Positions 1-14,424 of a stretch of DNA of 64,000 bases are shown piece after piece. The stretch lies in contig NW_027460291.1 in assembly GCF_050947875.1 (NCBI RefSeq), positions 24,031,868 through 24,095,867 of the forward strand, written 5' to 3'. The notes below the pieces were generated by a model. That model was not told the origin of the DNA. It searched no databases and saw only the letters and a list, made by a program, of their open reading frames with translations. Position numbers and translations under genes: made by a program. Numbering within the stretch: the first letter of the stretch is position 1; every line of letters begins with the position of its first letter. This stretch comes from Dermacentor variabilis. Lineage: Eukaryota; Arthropoda; Arachnida; Ixodida; Ixodidae.

Positions 1-75
1 AGCACTTTGAGCCTACTTAGGTCACTGGGTTTGTGCCAGTAGGTGACTGCCTCTCTTCCATGTACTTCTTTCACG

Positions 76-306
76 TCATCTTGGGTAACTAGGTATGTGC
101 CACTGGGAGTGTGCCGATCCACGATGACTAAACCGATCCCTTAAACTTAACTTATGCCGGCTGGAATCGATCCCACGCCACAAGGATTCCTCAACCTCAG
201 AAAACTGGCGCATTAGCAGGCTGCGCCACATATGCATGTGGAATGTGCCGGTCCTCAATGAACCTCTTTGATGCGAACACTTTAGCGAGCTACGCCATAA
301 ATGCAT
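76..306 (-). other. Recurrent ~76-codon minus-strand open frame of the satellite (example; probably non-coding)
   Basis: Most monomers have this frame open on the minus strand from ATG in ATGCAT to a stop at the monomer origin. The product is rich in Arg, Ser, His and Trp and has no recognisable domain. Because 344 is not a multiple of three, the frame is not continuous between monomers. Several monomers lose it through 1-6-base indels, for example near 5630, 9740, 11120, 22500, 24220, 28000 and 33165. Variation between copies changes amino acids freely, with no visible excess of synonymous changes. I record it only so that the repeated frames are not mistaken for a gene family. Confidence 0.7.
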
Positions 307-3300
307 TGGGTATCCGACACTCTGTCGGTGCTGGTCTTCAATAAAGCACTTTGAGCCTACTTAGGTCACTGGGTGTGTGCCAGTAGGTGACTGCCTCTCT
401 TCCATGTACGTCTTTCACGTCATCTTGGGTAACTAGGTATGTGCCAAGGGGAGCGTGCCGATCCACGATTACTAAAACAATCCCTTAAACTTAACGTATG
501 CCGGCTGGAATCGATCCCACGCCACAAGGATTCCTCAACCCCAGAAAACTGGCGCAGTAGCAGGCTGCGCCACATATGCATTTGGAATGTGCCGGTCCTC
601 AATGAACCTCTTTAAAGCCAACACTTTAGCGAGCTACGCCAAAATGCATTGGGTATCCGACACTCTGTCGGTGCTGCTCTTCAATAAAGCACTTTGAGCC
701 TACTTAGGTCACTGGGTGTGTGCCAGTAGGTGACTGCCTCTCTTCCATGTACGTCTTTCACGTCATCTTGGGTAACTAGGTATGTGCCACTGGGAGTGTG
801 CCGGTCCACGATAACTAAAACGACCCCTTAAGCTTAACTTATGCTGGCTGGAATCTGTCCCACGCCACAAGGATTCCTCAACCTCAGAAAACTGGCGCAT
901 GAGCAGGCTGAGCCACATATGCATGTGGAATGTGCCGGTCCTCAATGAACCTCTGATGCCAACACTTTAGCAAGCTACGCCATAAATGCATTGGGTATGT
1001 GATACTCTGTCGGTGCTGGTCTTCAATAAAGCACTTTGAGCCTACTTAGGTCACTGGGAATGTGCCAGTAGGTGAGTGCCTCTCTTCCATGTACGTCTTT
1101 CACGTCATCTTGGGTAACTAGGTATGTGCCACGGGGAGTCTCCCGATCCACGATGACTAAAACGATAACTTAAACTTAACTTATGCCGGCTGGAATCGAT
1201 CCCACGCCACAAGGATTCCTCAACCTCAGAAAACTGGCGCATTAGCAGGCTGCGCCACATATGCATGCGGAATGTGCCGGTCCTCAATGAACGTCTTTGA
1301 TGCGAACACTTTAGCGAGCTACGCCATAAATGCATTGGGTATCCGACACTCTGTCGGTGCTGCTCTTCAATAAAGCACTTTGAGCCTACTTAGGTCACTG
1401 GGTGTGTGCCAGTAGGTGACTGCCTCTCTTCCATGTACGTCTTTCACGTCATCTTGGGTAACTAGGTATGTGCCACTGGGAGTGTGCCGGTCCACGATAA
1501 CTAAAACGATCCCTTAAACTTAACTTATGCTGGCTGGAATCTGTCCCACGCCACAAGGATTCCTCAACCTCAGAAAGCTGGCGCATGAGCAGGCTGCGCC
1601 ACATATGCATGTGGAATGTGCCGGTCCTCAATGAACCTCTTTGATGCCAACACTTTAGCAAGCTACGCCATAAATGCATTGGGTATGTGATACTCTGTCG
1701 GTGCTGGTCTTCAATAAAGCACTTTGAGCCTACTTAGGTCACTGGGAATGTGCCAGTAGGTGAGTGCCTCTCTTCCATGTACGTCTTTCACGTCATCTTG
1801 GGTAACTAGGTATGTGCCACGGGGAGTCTCCCGATCCACGATGACTAAAACGATAACTTAAACTTACCGTATGTTGGCTGGAATCGATTCCAGGCCACAA
1901 GGATTCCTCAACCTCAGAAAACTGGCGCATGAGCAGGCTGCGCCACATATGCATGTGGAATGTGCCGGTCCTCAATGAACCTCTTTGATGCCAACACTTT
2001 AGCGAGCTATGCCATAAATGCATTGGGTATCCGACACTCTGTCGGTGCTGGTCTTCAATAAAGCACTTTGAGCCTACTTAGGTCAGTGGGTGTGGGCCAG
2101 TAAGTGACTGCCTCTCTTCCATGTACATCTTTCACGTCCTCTTGGGTAACTAGGTATGTGTCACTGGGAGTGTGCCTATCCACAATTACTAAAACGATCC
2201 CTTAAACTTAACTTACGCCGGCTGGAACCGATCCCACGCCACAAGGATTCCTCAACCTCAGAAAACTGGCGCATTAGCAGGCTGCGCCACATATGCATGT
2301 GGAATGTGCCGGTCCTCAATGAACCTCTTTGATGCGGACACTTTAGCAAGCTGCGCCATAAATGCATTGGGTATGTCATACTCTGTCGGTCTGGTCTTCA
2401 ATAAAGCACTTTGAGCCTACTTAGGTCACTGGGTTTGTGCCAGTAGGTGACTGCCTCTCTTCCATGTACTTCTTTCACGTCATCTTGGGTAACTAGGTAT
2501 GTGCCACTGGGAGTGTGCCGATCTACGATGACTAAACCGATCCCTTAAACTTAACTTATGCCGGCTGGAATCGATCCCACGCCACAAGGATTCCTCAACC
2601 TCAGAAAACTGGCGCATTAGCAGGCTGCGCCACATATGCATGTGGAATGTGCCGGTCCTCATTGAACCTCTTTGATGCGAACACTTTAGAGAGCTACGCC
2701 ATAAATGCATTGGGTATCCGATACTCTGTCGGTGCTGGTCTTCAATAAAGCACTTTGAGCCTTCTTAGGTAACTGGGTATGTGCCAGTAGGTGAGTGCCT
2801 CTCTTCCATGTACGTCTTTCACGTCATCTTGGGTAACTAGGTATGTGCCACTGGGAGTCTCCCGATCCACGATGACTAAAACGATCCCTTAAACTTAACT
2901 TATGTTGGCTGGAATCGATCCCACGCCACAAGGATTCCTCAACCTCAGAAAACTGGCGCATGAGCAGGCTGCGCCACTTATGCATGTGGAATGTGCCGCT
3001 CCTCAATGAACCTCTTTGATGCCAACACTTTAGCAAGCTACGCCATAAATGCATTGGGTATGTGATACTCTGTCGGTGCTGGTCTTCAATAAAGCACTTT
3101 GAGCCTACTTAGGTCACTGGGTGTGTGCCAGTAGGTGACTGCCTCTCTTCCATGTACGTCTTTCACGTCATCTTGGGTAACTAGGTATGTGCCACTGGGA
3201 GTGTGCCGATACACGATGACTAAAACGATCCCTTAAACTTAACCTATGCCGGCTGGAATCGATCCCACGCCACAAGGATTCCTCAACCCCAGGAAACTGG

Positions 3301-6300
3301 CGCATTAGCAGGCTGCGCCACATACGCATGTGGAATGTGCCGGTCCTCAATGAACCTCTTTGATGCCAACACTTTAGCGAGCTACGCCATAAATGCATTG
3401 GGTATGTGATACTCTGTCGGTGCTGCTCTTCAATAAAGCACTTTGAGCCTACTTAGGTCACTGGGTGTGTGCCAGTAGGTAACTGCCTCTCTTCCATGTA
3501 CGTCTTTCACGTCATCTTGGGTAACTAGGTATGTGCCACTGGGAGTGTGCCGATCCACGATGACTAAAACGATCCCTTAAACTTAACCTATGTTGGCTGG
3601 AATGGATCCCACGGCACATGGACTCCTCAACCTCAGAAAACTGGCGCATTAGCAGGCTGCGCCACATATACATGTGGAATGTGCCGGTCCTCAATGAACC
3701 TCTTTGATGCCAACACTTTAGAGAGCTACGCCATAAATGCATTGGGTATCCGACACTCTGTCGGTGCTGGTCTTCAATAAAGCACTTTGAGCCTACTTAG
3801 GTCACTGGGTGTGTGCCAGTAGGTGACTGCCTCTCTTCCATGTACGTCTTTCACGTCATCTTGGGTAACTAGGTATGTGCCAAGGGGAGTGTGCCGATCC
3901 AGGATTACTAAAACAATCCCTTAAGCTTAACTTATGCCGGCTGGAATCGATCCCACGCCACAAGGATTCCTCAACCCCAAAAAACTGGCGCATTAGCAGG
4001 CTGCGCCACATATGCATTCGGAATGTGCCGGTTCTCAATGAACCTCTTTAAAGCCAACCCTTTAGCGAGCTACGCCATAAATGCATTGGGTATCCGACAC
4101 TCTGTCGGTGCTGCTCTTCAATAAAGCACTTTGAGCCTACGTAGGTCACTGGGTGTGTGCCAGTAGGTGACTGCCTCTCTTCCATGTACGTCTTTCACGT
4201 CATCTTGGGTAACTAGGTATGTGTCACTGGGAGTGTGCCGATCCACGATGACTAAAACGATCCCTTAAACTTAACTTATGCCGGCTGGAATCGATCCCAC
4301 GCCACAAGGATTCCTCAACCTCAGAAAACTGGCGCATTAGCAGGCTGCGCCACATATGCATGTGGAATGTGCCGGCCCTCAATGAACCTCTTTGATGCCA
4401 ACACTTTAGCGACCTACGCCATAAATGCATTGGGTATCCGATACTCTCTCGGTGCTGGTCTTCAATAAAGCACTTTGAGCCTTCTTAGGTCACTGGGTGC
4501 GTTCCAGTAGGTGAGTGCCACTCTTCCATGTACGTCTTTCACGTCATCTTGGGTAACTAGGTATGTGGCACTGGGAGTATGCCGATCCACGATGACTAAA
4601 ACAATCCCTTAAACTTAACTTATGCCGGCTGGAATCGATCCCACGCCACAAGGATTCCTCAACCTCAGAAAACTGGCGCATTAGCAGGCTGCGCCACATA
4701 TGCATGTGGAATGTGCCGGTCCTCAATGAACCTCTTTGATGCCAACACTTTAGCGAGCTACGCCATAAATGCATTGGGTATCCAATACTCTGTCGGTGCT
4801 GGTCTTCAATAAAGCACTTTGAGCCTACTTAGGTCACTGGGTGTGTGCCAGTAAGTGACTGCCTCTCTTCCATGTACATCTTTCACGTCCTCTTGGGTAA
4901 CTAGGTATGTGTCACTGGGAGTGTGCCTATCCACGATTACTAAAACGATCCCTTAAACTTAACTTACGCCGGCTGGAACCGATCCCACGCCACAAGGATT
5001 CCTCAACCTCAGAAAACTGGCGCATTAGCAGGCTGCGCCACATATGCATGTGGAATGTGCCGGTCCTCAATGAACCTCTTTGATGCCAACACTTTAGCGA
5101 GCTACGCCATAAATGCATTGGGTATCCGACACTCTGTCGGTGCTGGTCTTCAATAAAGCACTTTGAGCCTACTTAGGTCACTGGGTATGTGCCAGTAAGT
5201 GACTGCCTCTCTTCTTATGTACATCTTTCACGTCATCTTGGGTAACTAGGTATGTGTCACTGGGAGCGTGCCTATCCACGATTACTAAAACGATCCCTTA
5301 AACTTAACTTATGCCGGCTGGAACCGATCCCACGCCACAAGGATTCCTCAACCTCAGAAAACTGGCGCATTAGCAGGCTGCGCCACATATGCATGTGGAA
5401 TGTGCCGGTCCTCAATGAACCTCTTTGATGCCAACACTTTAGCAAGCTACGCCATAAATGCATGGGGTATGTGACACTCTGTCGGTGCTGGTCTTCAATA
5501 AAGCACTTTGAGCCTACTTAGGTCACTGGGAATGTGCCAGTAGGTGAGTGCCTCTCTTCCATGTACGTCTTTCACGTCATCTTGGGTAACTAGGTATGTG
5601 TCACTGGGAGTGTGCCTATCCACGATTACTAAAACGATCCCTTAAACTTAACTTATGCCGGCTGGAATCGATCCCACGCCACAAGGATTCCTCAACCCCA
5701 GGAAACTGGCGCATTAGCAGGCTGCGCCACATACGCATGTGGAATGTGCCGGTCCTCAATGAATCTCTTTAAAGCCAACACTTTAGCGAGCTACGCCATA
5801 AATGCATTGGGTATCCGACACTCTGTCGGTGCTGCTCTTCAATAAAGCACTTTGAGCCTACTTAGGTCACTGGGTGTGTGCCAGTAGGTGACTGCCTCTC
5901 TTCCATGTACGTCTTTCACGTCATCTTGGGTAACTAGGTATGTGTCACTGGGAGTGTGCCGATCCACGATGACTAAAACGATCCCTTAAACTTAACTTAT
6001 GCCGGCTGGAATCGATCCCACGCCACAAGAATTCCTCAACCTCAGAAAACTGGCGCATGAGCAGGCTGCGCCACATATGCATGTGGAATGTGCCGGTCCT
6101 CAATGAACCTCTTTGATGCCAACACTTTAGCGAGCTACGCCATAAATGCATTGGGTATTCGACACTCAGTCGGTGCTGGTCTTCAATAAAGCACTTTGAG
6201 CCTACTTAGGTCAGTGGGTGTGGGCCAGTAAGTGACTGCCTCTCTTCCATGTACATCTTTCACGTCATCTTGGGTAACTAGGTATGTGTCACTGGGAGTG

Positions 6301-7239
6301 TGCCTATCCACGATTACTAAAACGATCCCTTAAACTTAACTTATGCCGGCTGGAACCGATCCCACGCCACAAGGATTCTTCAACCTCAGAAAACTGGCGC
6401 ATTAGGAGGCTGCGCCACATATGCATGTGGAATGTGCCGGTCCTCAATGAACCTCTTTGATGCCAACACTTTAGCAAGCTACGCCATAAATGCATTGGGT
6501 ATATCATACTCTGTCGGTGCTGGTCTTCAATAAAGCACTTTGAGCCTCCTTAGGTAACTGGGTATGTGCCAGTAGGTGACTGCCTCTCTTCCATGTACTT
6601 CTTTCACGTCATCTTGGGTAACTAGGTATGTGCCACTGGGAGTCTCCCGATCCACGATGACTAAAACGATCCCTTAAACTTAACTTATGCCGGCTGGAAT
6701 CGATCCCACGCCACAAGGATTCCTCAACCTCAGAAAACTGGCGCATGAGCAGGCTGCGCCACATATGCATGTGGAATGTGCCGGTCCTCAATGAACCTCT
6801 TTGATGCCAACACTTTAGCGAGCTACGCCATAAATGCATTGGGTATCCGACACTCTGTCGGTGTTGGTCTTCAATAAAGCACTTTGAACCTACTTAGGTC
6901 AGTGGGTGTGGGCCAGCAAGTGACTGCCTCTCTTCCATGTACATCTTTCGCGTCATCTTGGGTAACTAGGTATGTGTCACTGGGAGTTTGCCTACCCACG
7001 ATTACTAAAACGATCCCTTAAACTTAACTTATGCCGGCTGGAACCGATCCCACGCCACAAGGATTCCTCAACCTCAGAAAACTGGCGCATTAGCAGGCTG
7101 CGCCACATATGCATGTGGAATGTGCCGGTCCTCAATGAACCTCTTTGATGCCAACACTTTAGCAAGCTCCGCCATAAATGCATTGGGTATGTCATACTCT
7201 GTCGGTGCTGGTCTTCAATAAAGCACTTTGAGCCTACTT

Positions 7240-9700
7240 AGGTCACTGGGTTTGTGCCAGTAGGTGACTGCCTCTCTTCCATGTACTTCTTTCACGTCAT
7301 CTTGGGTAACTAGGTATGTGCCACTGGGAGTGTGCCGATCCACGATGACTAAACCGATCCCTTAAACTTAACTTATGCCGGCTGGAATCGATCCCACGCC
7401 ACAAGGATTCCTCAACCTCAGAAAACTGGCGCATTAGCAGGCTGCGCCACATATGCATGTGGAATGTGCCGGTCCTCAATGAACCTCTTTGATGCGAACA
7501 CTTTGGCGAGCTACGCCATAAATGCATTGGGTATCCGACACTCTGTCGGTGCTGGTCTTCAATAAAGCACTTTGAGCCTACTTAGGTCACTGGGTGTGTG
7601 CCAGTAGGTGACTGCCTCTCTTCCATGTACGTCTTTCACGTCATCTTGGGTAACTAGGTATGTACCAAGGGGAGCGTGCCGATCCACGATTACTAAAACA
7701 ATCCCTTAAACTTAACGTATGCCGGCTGGAATCGATCCCACGCCACAAGGATTCCTCAACCCCAGAAAACTGGCGCAGTAGCAGGCTGCGCCACATATGC
7801 ATTTGGAATGTGCCGGTCCTCAATGAACCTCTTTAAAGCCAACACTTTAGCGAGCTACGCCAAAATGCATTGGGTATCCAATACTCTGTCGGTGCTGGTC
7901 TTCAATAAAGCACTTTGAGCCTACTTAGGTCACTGGGTGTGTGCCAGTAAGTGACTGCCTCTCTTCCATGTACATCTTTCACGTAATCTTGGGTAACTAG
8001 GTATGTGTCACTGGGAGTCTCCCGATCCACGATGACTAAAACGATCCCTTAAACTTAACTTATGCCGGCTGGAATCGATCCCACGCCACAAGGATTCCTC
8101 AACCCCAGGAAACTGGCGCATTAGCAGGCTGCGCCACATACGCATGTGGAATGTGCCGGTCCTCAATGAACCTCTTTGATGCCAACACTTTAGCGAGCTA
8201 CGCCATAAATGCATTGGGTATGTGATACTCTGTCGGTGCTGCTCTTCAATAAAGCACTTTGAGCCTACTTAGGTCACTGGGTGTGTGCCAGTAGGTAACT
8301 TTCTGTCTTCCATGTACGTCTTTCATGTCATCTTGGGTAACTAGGTATGTGCCACTGGGAGTGTGCCGATCCACGATGACTAAAACGATCCCTTAAACTT
8401 AACCTATGTTGGCTGGAATGGATCCCACGGCACAAGGATTCCTCAACCTCAGAAAACTGGCGCATTAGCAGGCTGCGCCACATATGCATGTGGAATGTGC
8501 CGGTCCTCAATGAACCTCTTTGATGCCAACACTTTAGCGAGCTACGCCATAAATGCATTGGGTATCCGACACTCTGTCGGTGCTGCTCTTCAATAAAGCA
8601 CTTTGAGCCTACTTAGGTCACTGGGTGTGTGCCAGTAGGTGACTGCCTCTCTTCCATGTACGTCTTTCACGTCATCTTGGGTAACTAGGTATGTGTCACT
8701 GGGAGTGTGCCGATCCACGATGACTAAAACGATCCCTTAAACTTAACTTATGCCGGCTGGAATCGATCCCACGCCACAAGGATTCCTCAACCTCAGAAAA
8801 CTGGCGCATTAGCAGGCTGCGCCACATATGCATGTGGAATGTGCCGGCCCTCAATGAACCTCTTTGATGCCAACACTTTAGCGACCTACGCCATAAATGC
8901 ATTGGGTATCCGGTACTCTCTCGGTGCTGGTCTTCAATAAAGCACTTTGAGCCTTCTTAGGTCACTGGGTGCGTGCCAGTAGGTGAGTGCCACTCTTCCA
9001 TGTACGTCTTTCACGTCATCTTGGGTAACTAGGTATGTGGCACTGGGAGTATGCCGATCCACGATGACTAAAACGATCCCTTAAACTTAACTTATGCCGG
9101 CTGGAATCGATCCCACGCCACAAGGATTCCGCAACCTCAGAAAAGTGGCGCATTATCAGGCTGCGCCACATATGCATGTAGAATGTGCCGGTCCTCAATG
9201 AACCTCTTTGATGCCAACACTTTAGCGAGCTACGCCATAAATGCATTGGGTATGTGATGCTCTGTCGGTGCTGCTCTTCAATAAAGCACTTTGAGCCTAC
9301 TTAGGTCTTTGGGTGTGTGCCAGTCGGTGACTGCCTCTCTTCCATGTACGTCTTTCACGTCATCTTGGGTAACTAGGTATGTGCCACTGGGAGTGTGCCG
9401 ATCCACAATGACTAAAACGATCCCTTAAACTTAACTTATGCCGGCTGGAATCGATCCCACGCCACAAGGATTCCTCAACCTCAGAAAACTGGCGCATTAG
9501 CAGGCTGCACCACATATGCATGTGGAATGTGCCGGTCCTCAATGAACCTCTTTGATGCCAACACTTGAGCGAGCTACGCCATAAATGCATTGGGTATCCG
9601 ATACTCTGTCGGTGCTGGTCTTCAATAAAGCACTTTGAGCCTACATAGGTCACTGGGTGTGTGCCAGTAAGTGACTGCCTCTCTTCCATGTACATCTTTC
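7240..9700 (+). repeat. Higher-order block, repeated at ~12,055-15,200
   Basis: Monomers beginning at 7297 and 7641 recur at 12112 and 12456 (offset 4815 = 14 monomers minus 1). They share rare variants such as the CAAAATGCATTGGG deletion form at 7861 and 12676. The monomer with the GATCCCACGG variant recurs at offset 5159 (8328 to 13487). Those at 8696, 9016 and 9360 recur at 14199, 14519 and 14863 (offset 5503). The stepwise rise in offset shows that the second copy gained two monomers, at about 12,880-13,200 and 13,800-14,150, or that the first copy lost them. Confidence 0.8.
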
Positions 9701-12040
9701 ACGTAATCTTGGGTAACTAGGTATGTGTCACTGGGAGTGTGCCTATCCACGATTACTAAAACGATCCCTTAAACTTAACTTATGCCGGCTGGAATCGATC
9801 CCACGCCACAAGGATTCCTCAACCCCAGGAAACTGGCGCATTAGCAGGCTGCGCCACATACGCATGTGGAATGTGCCGGTCCTCAATGAACCTCTTTAAA
9901 GCCAACACTTTAGCGAGCTACGCCATAAATGCATTGGGTATCCGACACTCTGTCGGTGCTGCTCTTCAATAAAGCACTTTGAGCCTACGTAGGTCACTGG
10001 GTGTGTGCCAGTAGGTGACTGCCTCTCTTCCATGTACGTCTTTCACGTCATCTTGGGTAACTAGGTATGTGTCACTGGGAGTGTGCCGATCCACGATGAC
10101 TAAAACGATCCCTTAAACTTAACTTATGCCGGCTGGAATCGATCCCACGCCACAAGGATTCCTCAACCTCAGAAAACTGGCGCATGAGCAGGCTGCGCCA
10201 CATATGCATGTGGAATGTGCCGGTCCTCAATGAACCTCTTTGATGCCAACACTTTAGCGAGCTACGCCATAAATGCATTGGGTATTCGACACTCAGTCGG
10301 TGCTGGTCTTCAATAAAGCACTTTGAGCCTACTTAGGTCAGTGGGTGTGGGCCAGTAAGTGACTGCCTCTCTTCCATTTACATCTTTCACGTCATCTTGG
10401 GTAACCAGGTATGTGTCACTGGGAGTGTGCCTATCCACGATTACTAAAACGATCCCTTAAACTTAACTTATGCCGGCTGGAACCGATCCCACGCCACTCG
10501 GATTCTTCAACCTCAGAAAACTGGCGCATTAGGAGGCTGCGCCACATATGCATGTGGAATGTGCCGGTCCTCAATGAACCTCTTTGATGCCAACACTTTA
10601 GCAAGCTACGCCATAAATGCATTGGGTATGTCATACTCTGTCGGTGCTGGTCTTCAATAAAGCACTTTGAGCCTCCTTAGGTAACTGGGTATGTGCCAGT
10701 AGGTGACTGCCTCTCTTCCATGTACTTCTTTCACGTCATCTTGGGTAACTAGGTATGTGCCACTGGGAGTCTCCCGATCCACGATGACTAAAACGATCCC
10801 TTAAACTTAACTTATGCCGGCTGGAATCGATCCCACGCCACAAGGATTCCTCAACCTCAGAAAACTGGCGCATTAGCAGGCTGCACCACATATGCATGTG
10901 GAATGTGCCGGTCCTCAATGAACCTCTTTGATGCCAACACTTGAGCGAGCTACGCCATAAATGCATTGGGTATCCGATACTCTGTCGGTGCTGGTCTTCA
11001 ATAAAGCACTTTGAGCCTACTTAGGTCACTGGGTGTGTGCCAGTAAGTGACTGCCTCTCTTCCATGTACATCTTTCACGTAATCTTGGGTAACTAGGTAT
11101 GTGTCACTGGGAGTGTGCCTATCCACGATTACTAAAACGATCCCTTAAACTTAACTTATGCCGGCTGGAATCGATCCCACGCCACAAGGATTCCTCAACC
11201 CCAGGAAACTGGCGCATTAGCAGGCTGCGCCACATACGCATGTGGAATGTGCCGGTCCTCAATGAACCTCTTTAAAGCCAACACTTTAGCGAGCTACGCC
11301 ATAAATGCATTGGGTATCCGACACTCTGTCGGTGCTGCTCTTCAATAAAGCACTTTGAGCCTACGTAGGTCACTGGGTGTGTGCCAGTAGGTGACTGCCT
11401 CTCTTCCATGTACGTCTTTCACGTCATCTTGGGTAACTAGGTATGTGTCACTGGGAGTGTGCCGATCCACGATGACTAAAACGATCCCTTAAACTTAACT
11501 TATGCCGGCTGGAATCGATCCCACGCCACAAGGATTCCTCAACCTCAGAAAACTGGCGCATGAGCAGGCTGCGCCACATATGCATGTGGAATGTGCCGGT
11601 CCTCAATGAACCTCTTTGATGCCAACACTTTAGCGAGCTACGCCATAAATGCATTGGGTATTCGACACTCAGTCGGTGCTGGTCTTCAATAAAGCACTTT
11701 GAGCCTACTTAGGTCAGTGGGTGTGGGCCAGTAAGTGACTGCCTCTCTTCCATGTACATCTTTCACGTCATCTTGGGTAACTAGGTATGTGTCACTGGGA
11801 GTGTGCCTATCCACGATTACTAAAACGATCCCTTAAACTTAACTTATGCCGGCTGGAACCGATCCCACGCCACAAGGATTCCTCAACCTCAGAAAACTGG
11901 CGCATTAGCAGGCTGCGCCACATATGCATGTGGAATGTGCCGGTCCTCAATGAACCTCTTTGATGCCAACACTTTAGCAAGCTACGCCATAAATGCATTG
12001 GGTATGTCATACTCTGTCGGTGCTGGTCTTCAATAAAGCA
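9450..12040 (+). repeat. Tandem 4-monomer duplication, period 1376 bp
   Basis: Units at 10072 and 10431 recur at 11448 and 11807, an offset of exactly 1376 = 4 x 344. The preceding monomers at about 9,703 and 11,079 also match, sharing the ACGTAATCTTGGG variant. Differences are few, for example CACTCGGATTCTTCA at 10497 against CACAAGGATTCCTCA in the second copy. A related arrangement lies at 5945-6839, offset 4127 from 10072. Confidence 0.8.
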
Positions 12041-14424
12041 CTTTGAGCCTACTTAGGTCACTGGGTTTGTGCCAGTAGGTGACTGCCTCTCTTCCATGTA
12101 CTTCTTTCACGTCATCTTGGGTAACTAGGTATGTGCCACTGGGAGTGTGCCGATCCACGATGACTAAACCGATCCCTTAAACTTAACTTATGCCGGCTGG
12201 AATCGATCCCACGCCACAAGGATTCCTCAACCTCAGAAAACTGGCGCATTAGCAGGCTGCGCCACATATGCATGTGGAATGTGCCGGTCCTCAATGAACC
12301 TCTTTGATGCGAACACTTTGGCGAGCTACGCCATAAATGCATTGGGTATCCGACACTCTGTCGGTGCTGGTCTTCAATAAAGCACTTTGAGCCTACTTAG
12401 GTCACTGGGTGTGTGCCAGTAGGTGACTGCCTCTCTTCCATGTACGTCTTTCACGTCATCTTGGGTAACTAGGTATGTACCAAGGGGAGCGTGCCGATCC
12501 ACGATTACTAAAACAATCCCTTAAACTTAACGTATGCCGGCTGGAATCGATCCCACGCCACAAGGATTCCTCAACCCCAGAAAACTGGCGCAGTAGCAGG
12601 CTGCGCCACATATGCATTTGGAATGTGCCGGTCCTCAATGAACCTCTTTAAAGCCAACACTTTAGCGAGCTACGCCAAAATGCATTGGGTATCCAATACT
12701 CTGTCGGTGCTGGTCTTCAATAAAGCACTTTGAGCCTACTTAGGTCACTGGGTGTGTGCCAGTAAGTGACTGCCTCTCTTCCATGTACATCTTTCACGTA
12801 ATCTTGGGTAACTAGGTATGTGTCACTGGGAGTCTCCCGATCCACGATGACTAAAACGATCCCTTAAACTTAACTTATGTTGGCTGGAATCGATCCCACG
12901 CCACAAGGATTCTTCAACCTCAGAAAACTGGCGCATGAGCAGGCTGCGCCACTTATGCATGTGGAATGTGCCGCTCCTCAATGAACCTCTTTGATGCCAA
13001 CACTTTAGCAAGCTACGCCATAAATGCATTGGGTATGTGATACTCTGTCTGTGCTGGTCTTCAATAAAGCACTTTGAGCCTACTTAGGTCACTGGGTGTG
13101 TGCCAGTAGGTGACTGCCTCTCTTCCATGTACGTCTTTCACGTCATCTTGGGTAACTAGGTATGTGCCACTGGGAGTGTGCCGATCCACGATGACTAAAA
13201 CGATCCCTTAAACTTAACTTATGCCGGCTGGAATCGATCCCACGCCACAAGGATTCCTCAACCCCAGGAAACTGGCGCATTAGCAGGCTGCGCCACATAC
13301 GCATGTGGAATGTGCCGGTCCTCAATGAACCTCTTTGATGCCAACACTTTAGCGAGCTACGCCATAAATGCATTGGGTATGTGATACTCTGTCGGTGCTG
13401 CTCTTCAATAAAGCACTTTGAGCCTACTTAGGTCACTGGGTGTGTGCCAGTAGGTAACTTCCTGTCTTCCATGTACGTCTTTCATGTCATCTTGGGTAAC
13501 TAGGTATGTGCCACTGGGAGTGTGCCGATCCACGATGACTAAAACGATCCCTTAAACTTAACCTATGTTGGCTGGAATGGATCCCACGGCACAAGGATTC
13601 CTCAACCTCAGAAAACTGGCGCATTAGCAGGCTGCGCCACATATGCATGTGGAATGTGCCGGTCCTCAATGAACCTCTTTGATGCCAACACTTTAGCGAG
13701 CTACGCCATAAATGCATTGGGTATCCGACACTCTGTCGGTGCTGGTCTTCAATAAAGCACTTTGAGCCTACTTAGGTCACTGGGTGTGTGCCAGTAGGTG
13801 ACTGCCTCTCTTCCATGTACGTCTTTCACGTCATCTTGGGTAACTAGGTATGTGCCAAGGGGAGCGTGCCGATCCACGATTACTAAAACAATCCCTTAAA
13901 CTTAACTTATGCCGGCTGGAATCGATCCCACGCCACAAGGATTCCTCAACCCCAGAAAACTGGCGCATTAGCAGGCTGCGCCACATATTCATTTGGAATG
14001 TGCCGGTCCTCAATGAACCTCTTTAAAGCCAACACTTTAGCGAGCTACGCCAAAAATGCATTGGGTATCCGACACTCTGTCGGTGCTGCTCTTCAATAAA
14101 GCACTTTGAGCCTACTTAGGTCACTGGGTGTGTGCCAGTAGGTGACTGCCTCTCTTCCATGTACGTCTTTCACGTCATCTTGGGTAACTAGGTATGTGTC
14201 ACTGGGAGTGTGCCGATCCACGATGACTAAAACGATCCCTTAAACTTAACTTATGCCGGCTGGAATCGATCCCACGCCACAAGGATTCCTCAACCTCAGA
14301 AAACTGGCGCATTAGCAGGGTGCGCCACATATGCATGTGGAATGTGCCGGCCCTCAATGAACCTCTTTGATGCCAACACTTTAGCGACCTACGCCATAAA
14401 TGCATTGGGTATCCGGTACTCTCT

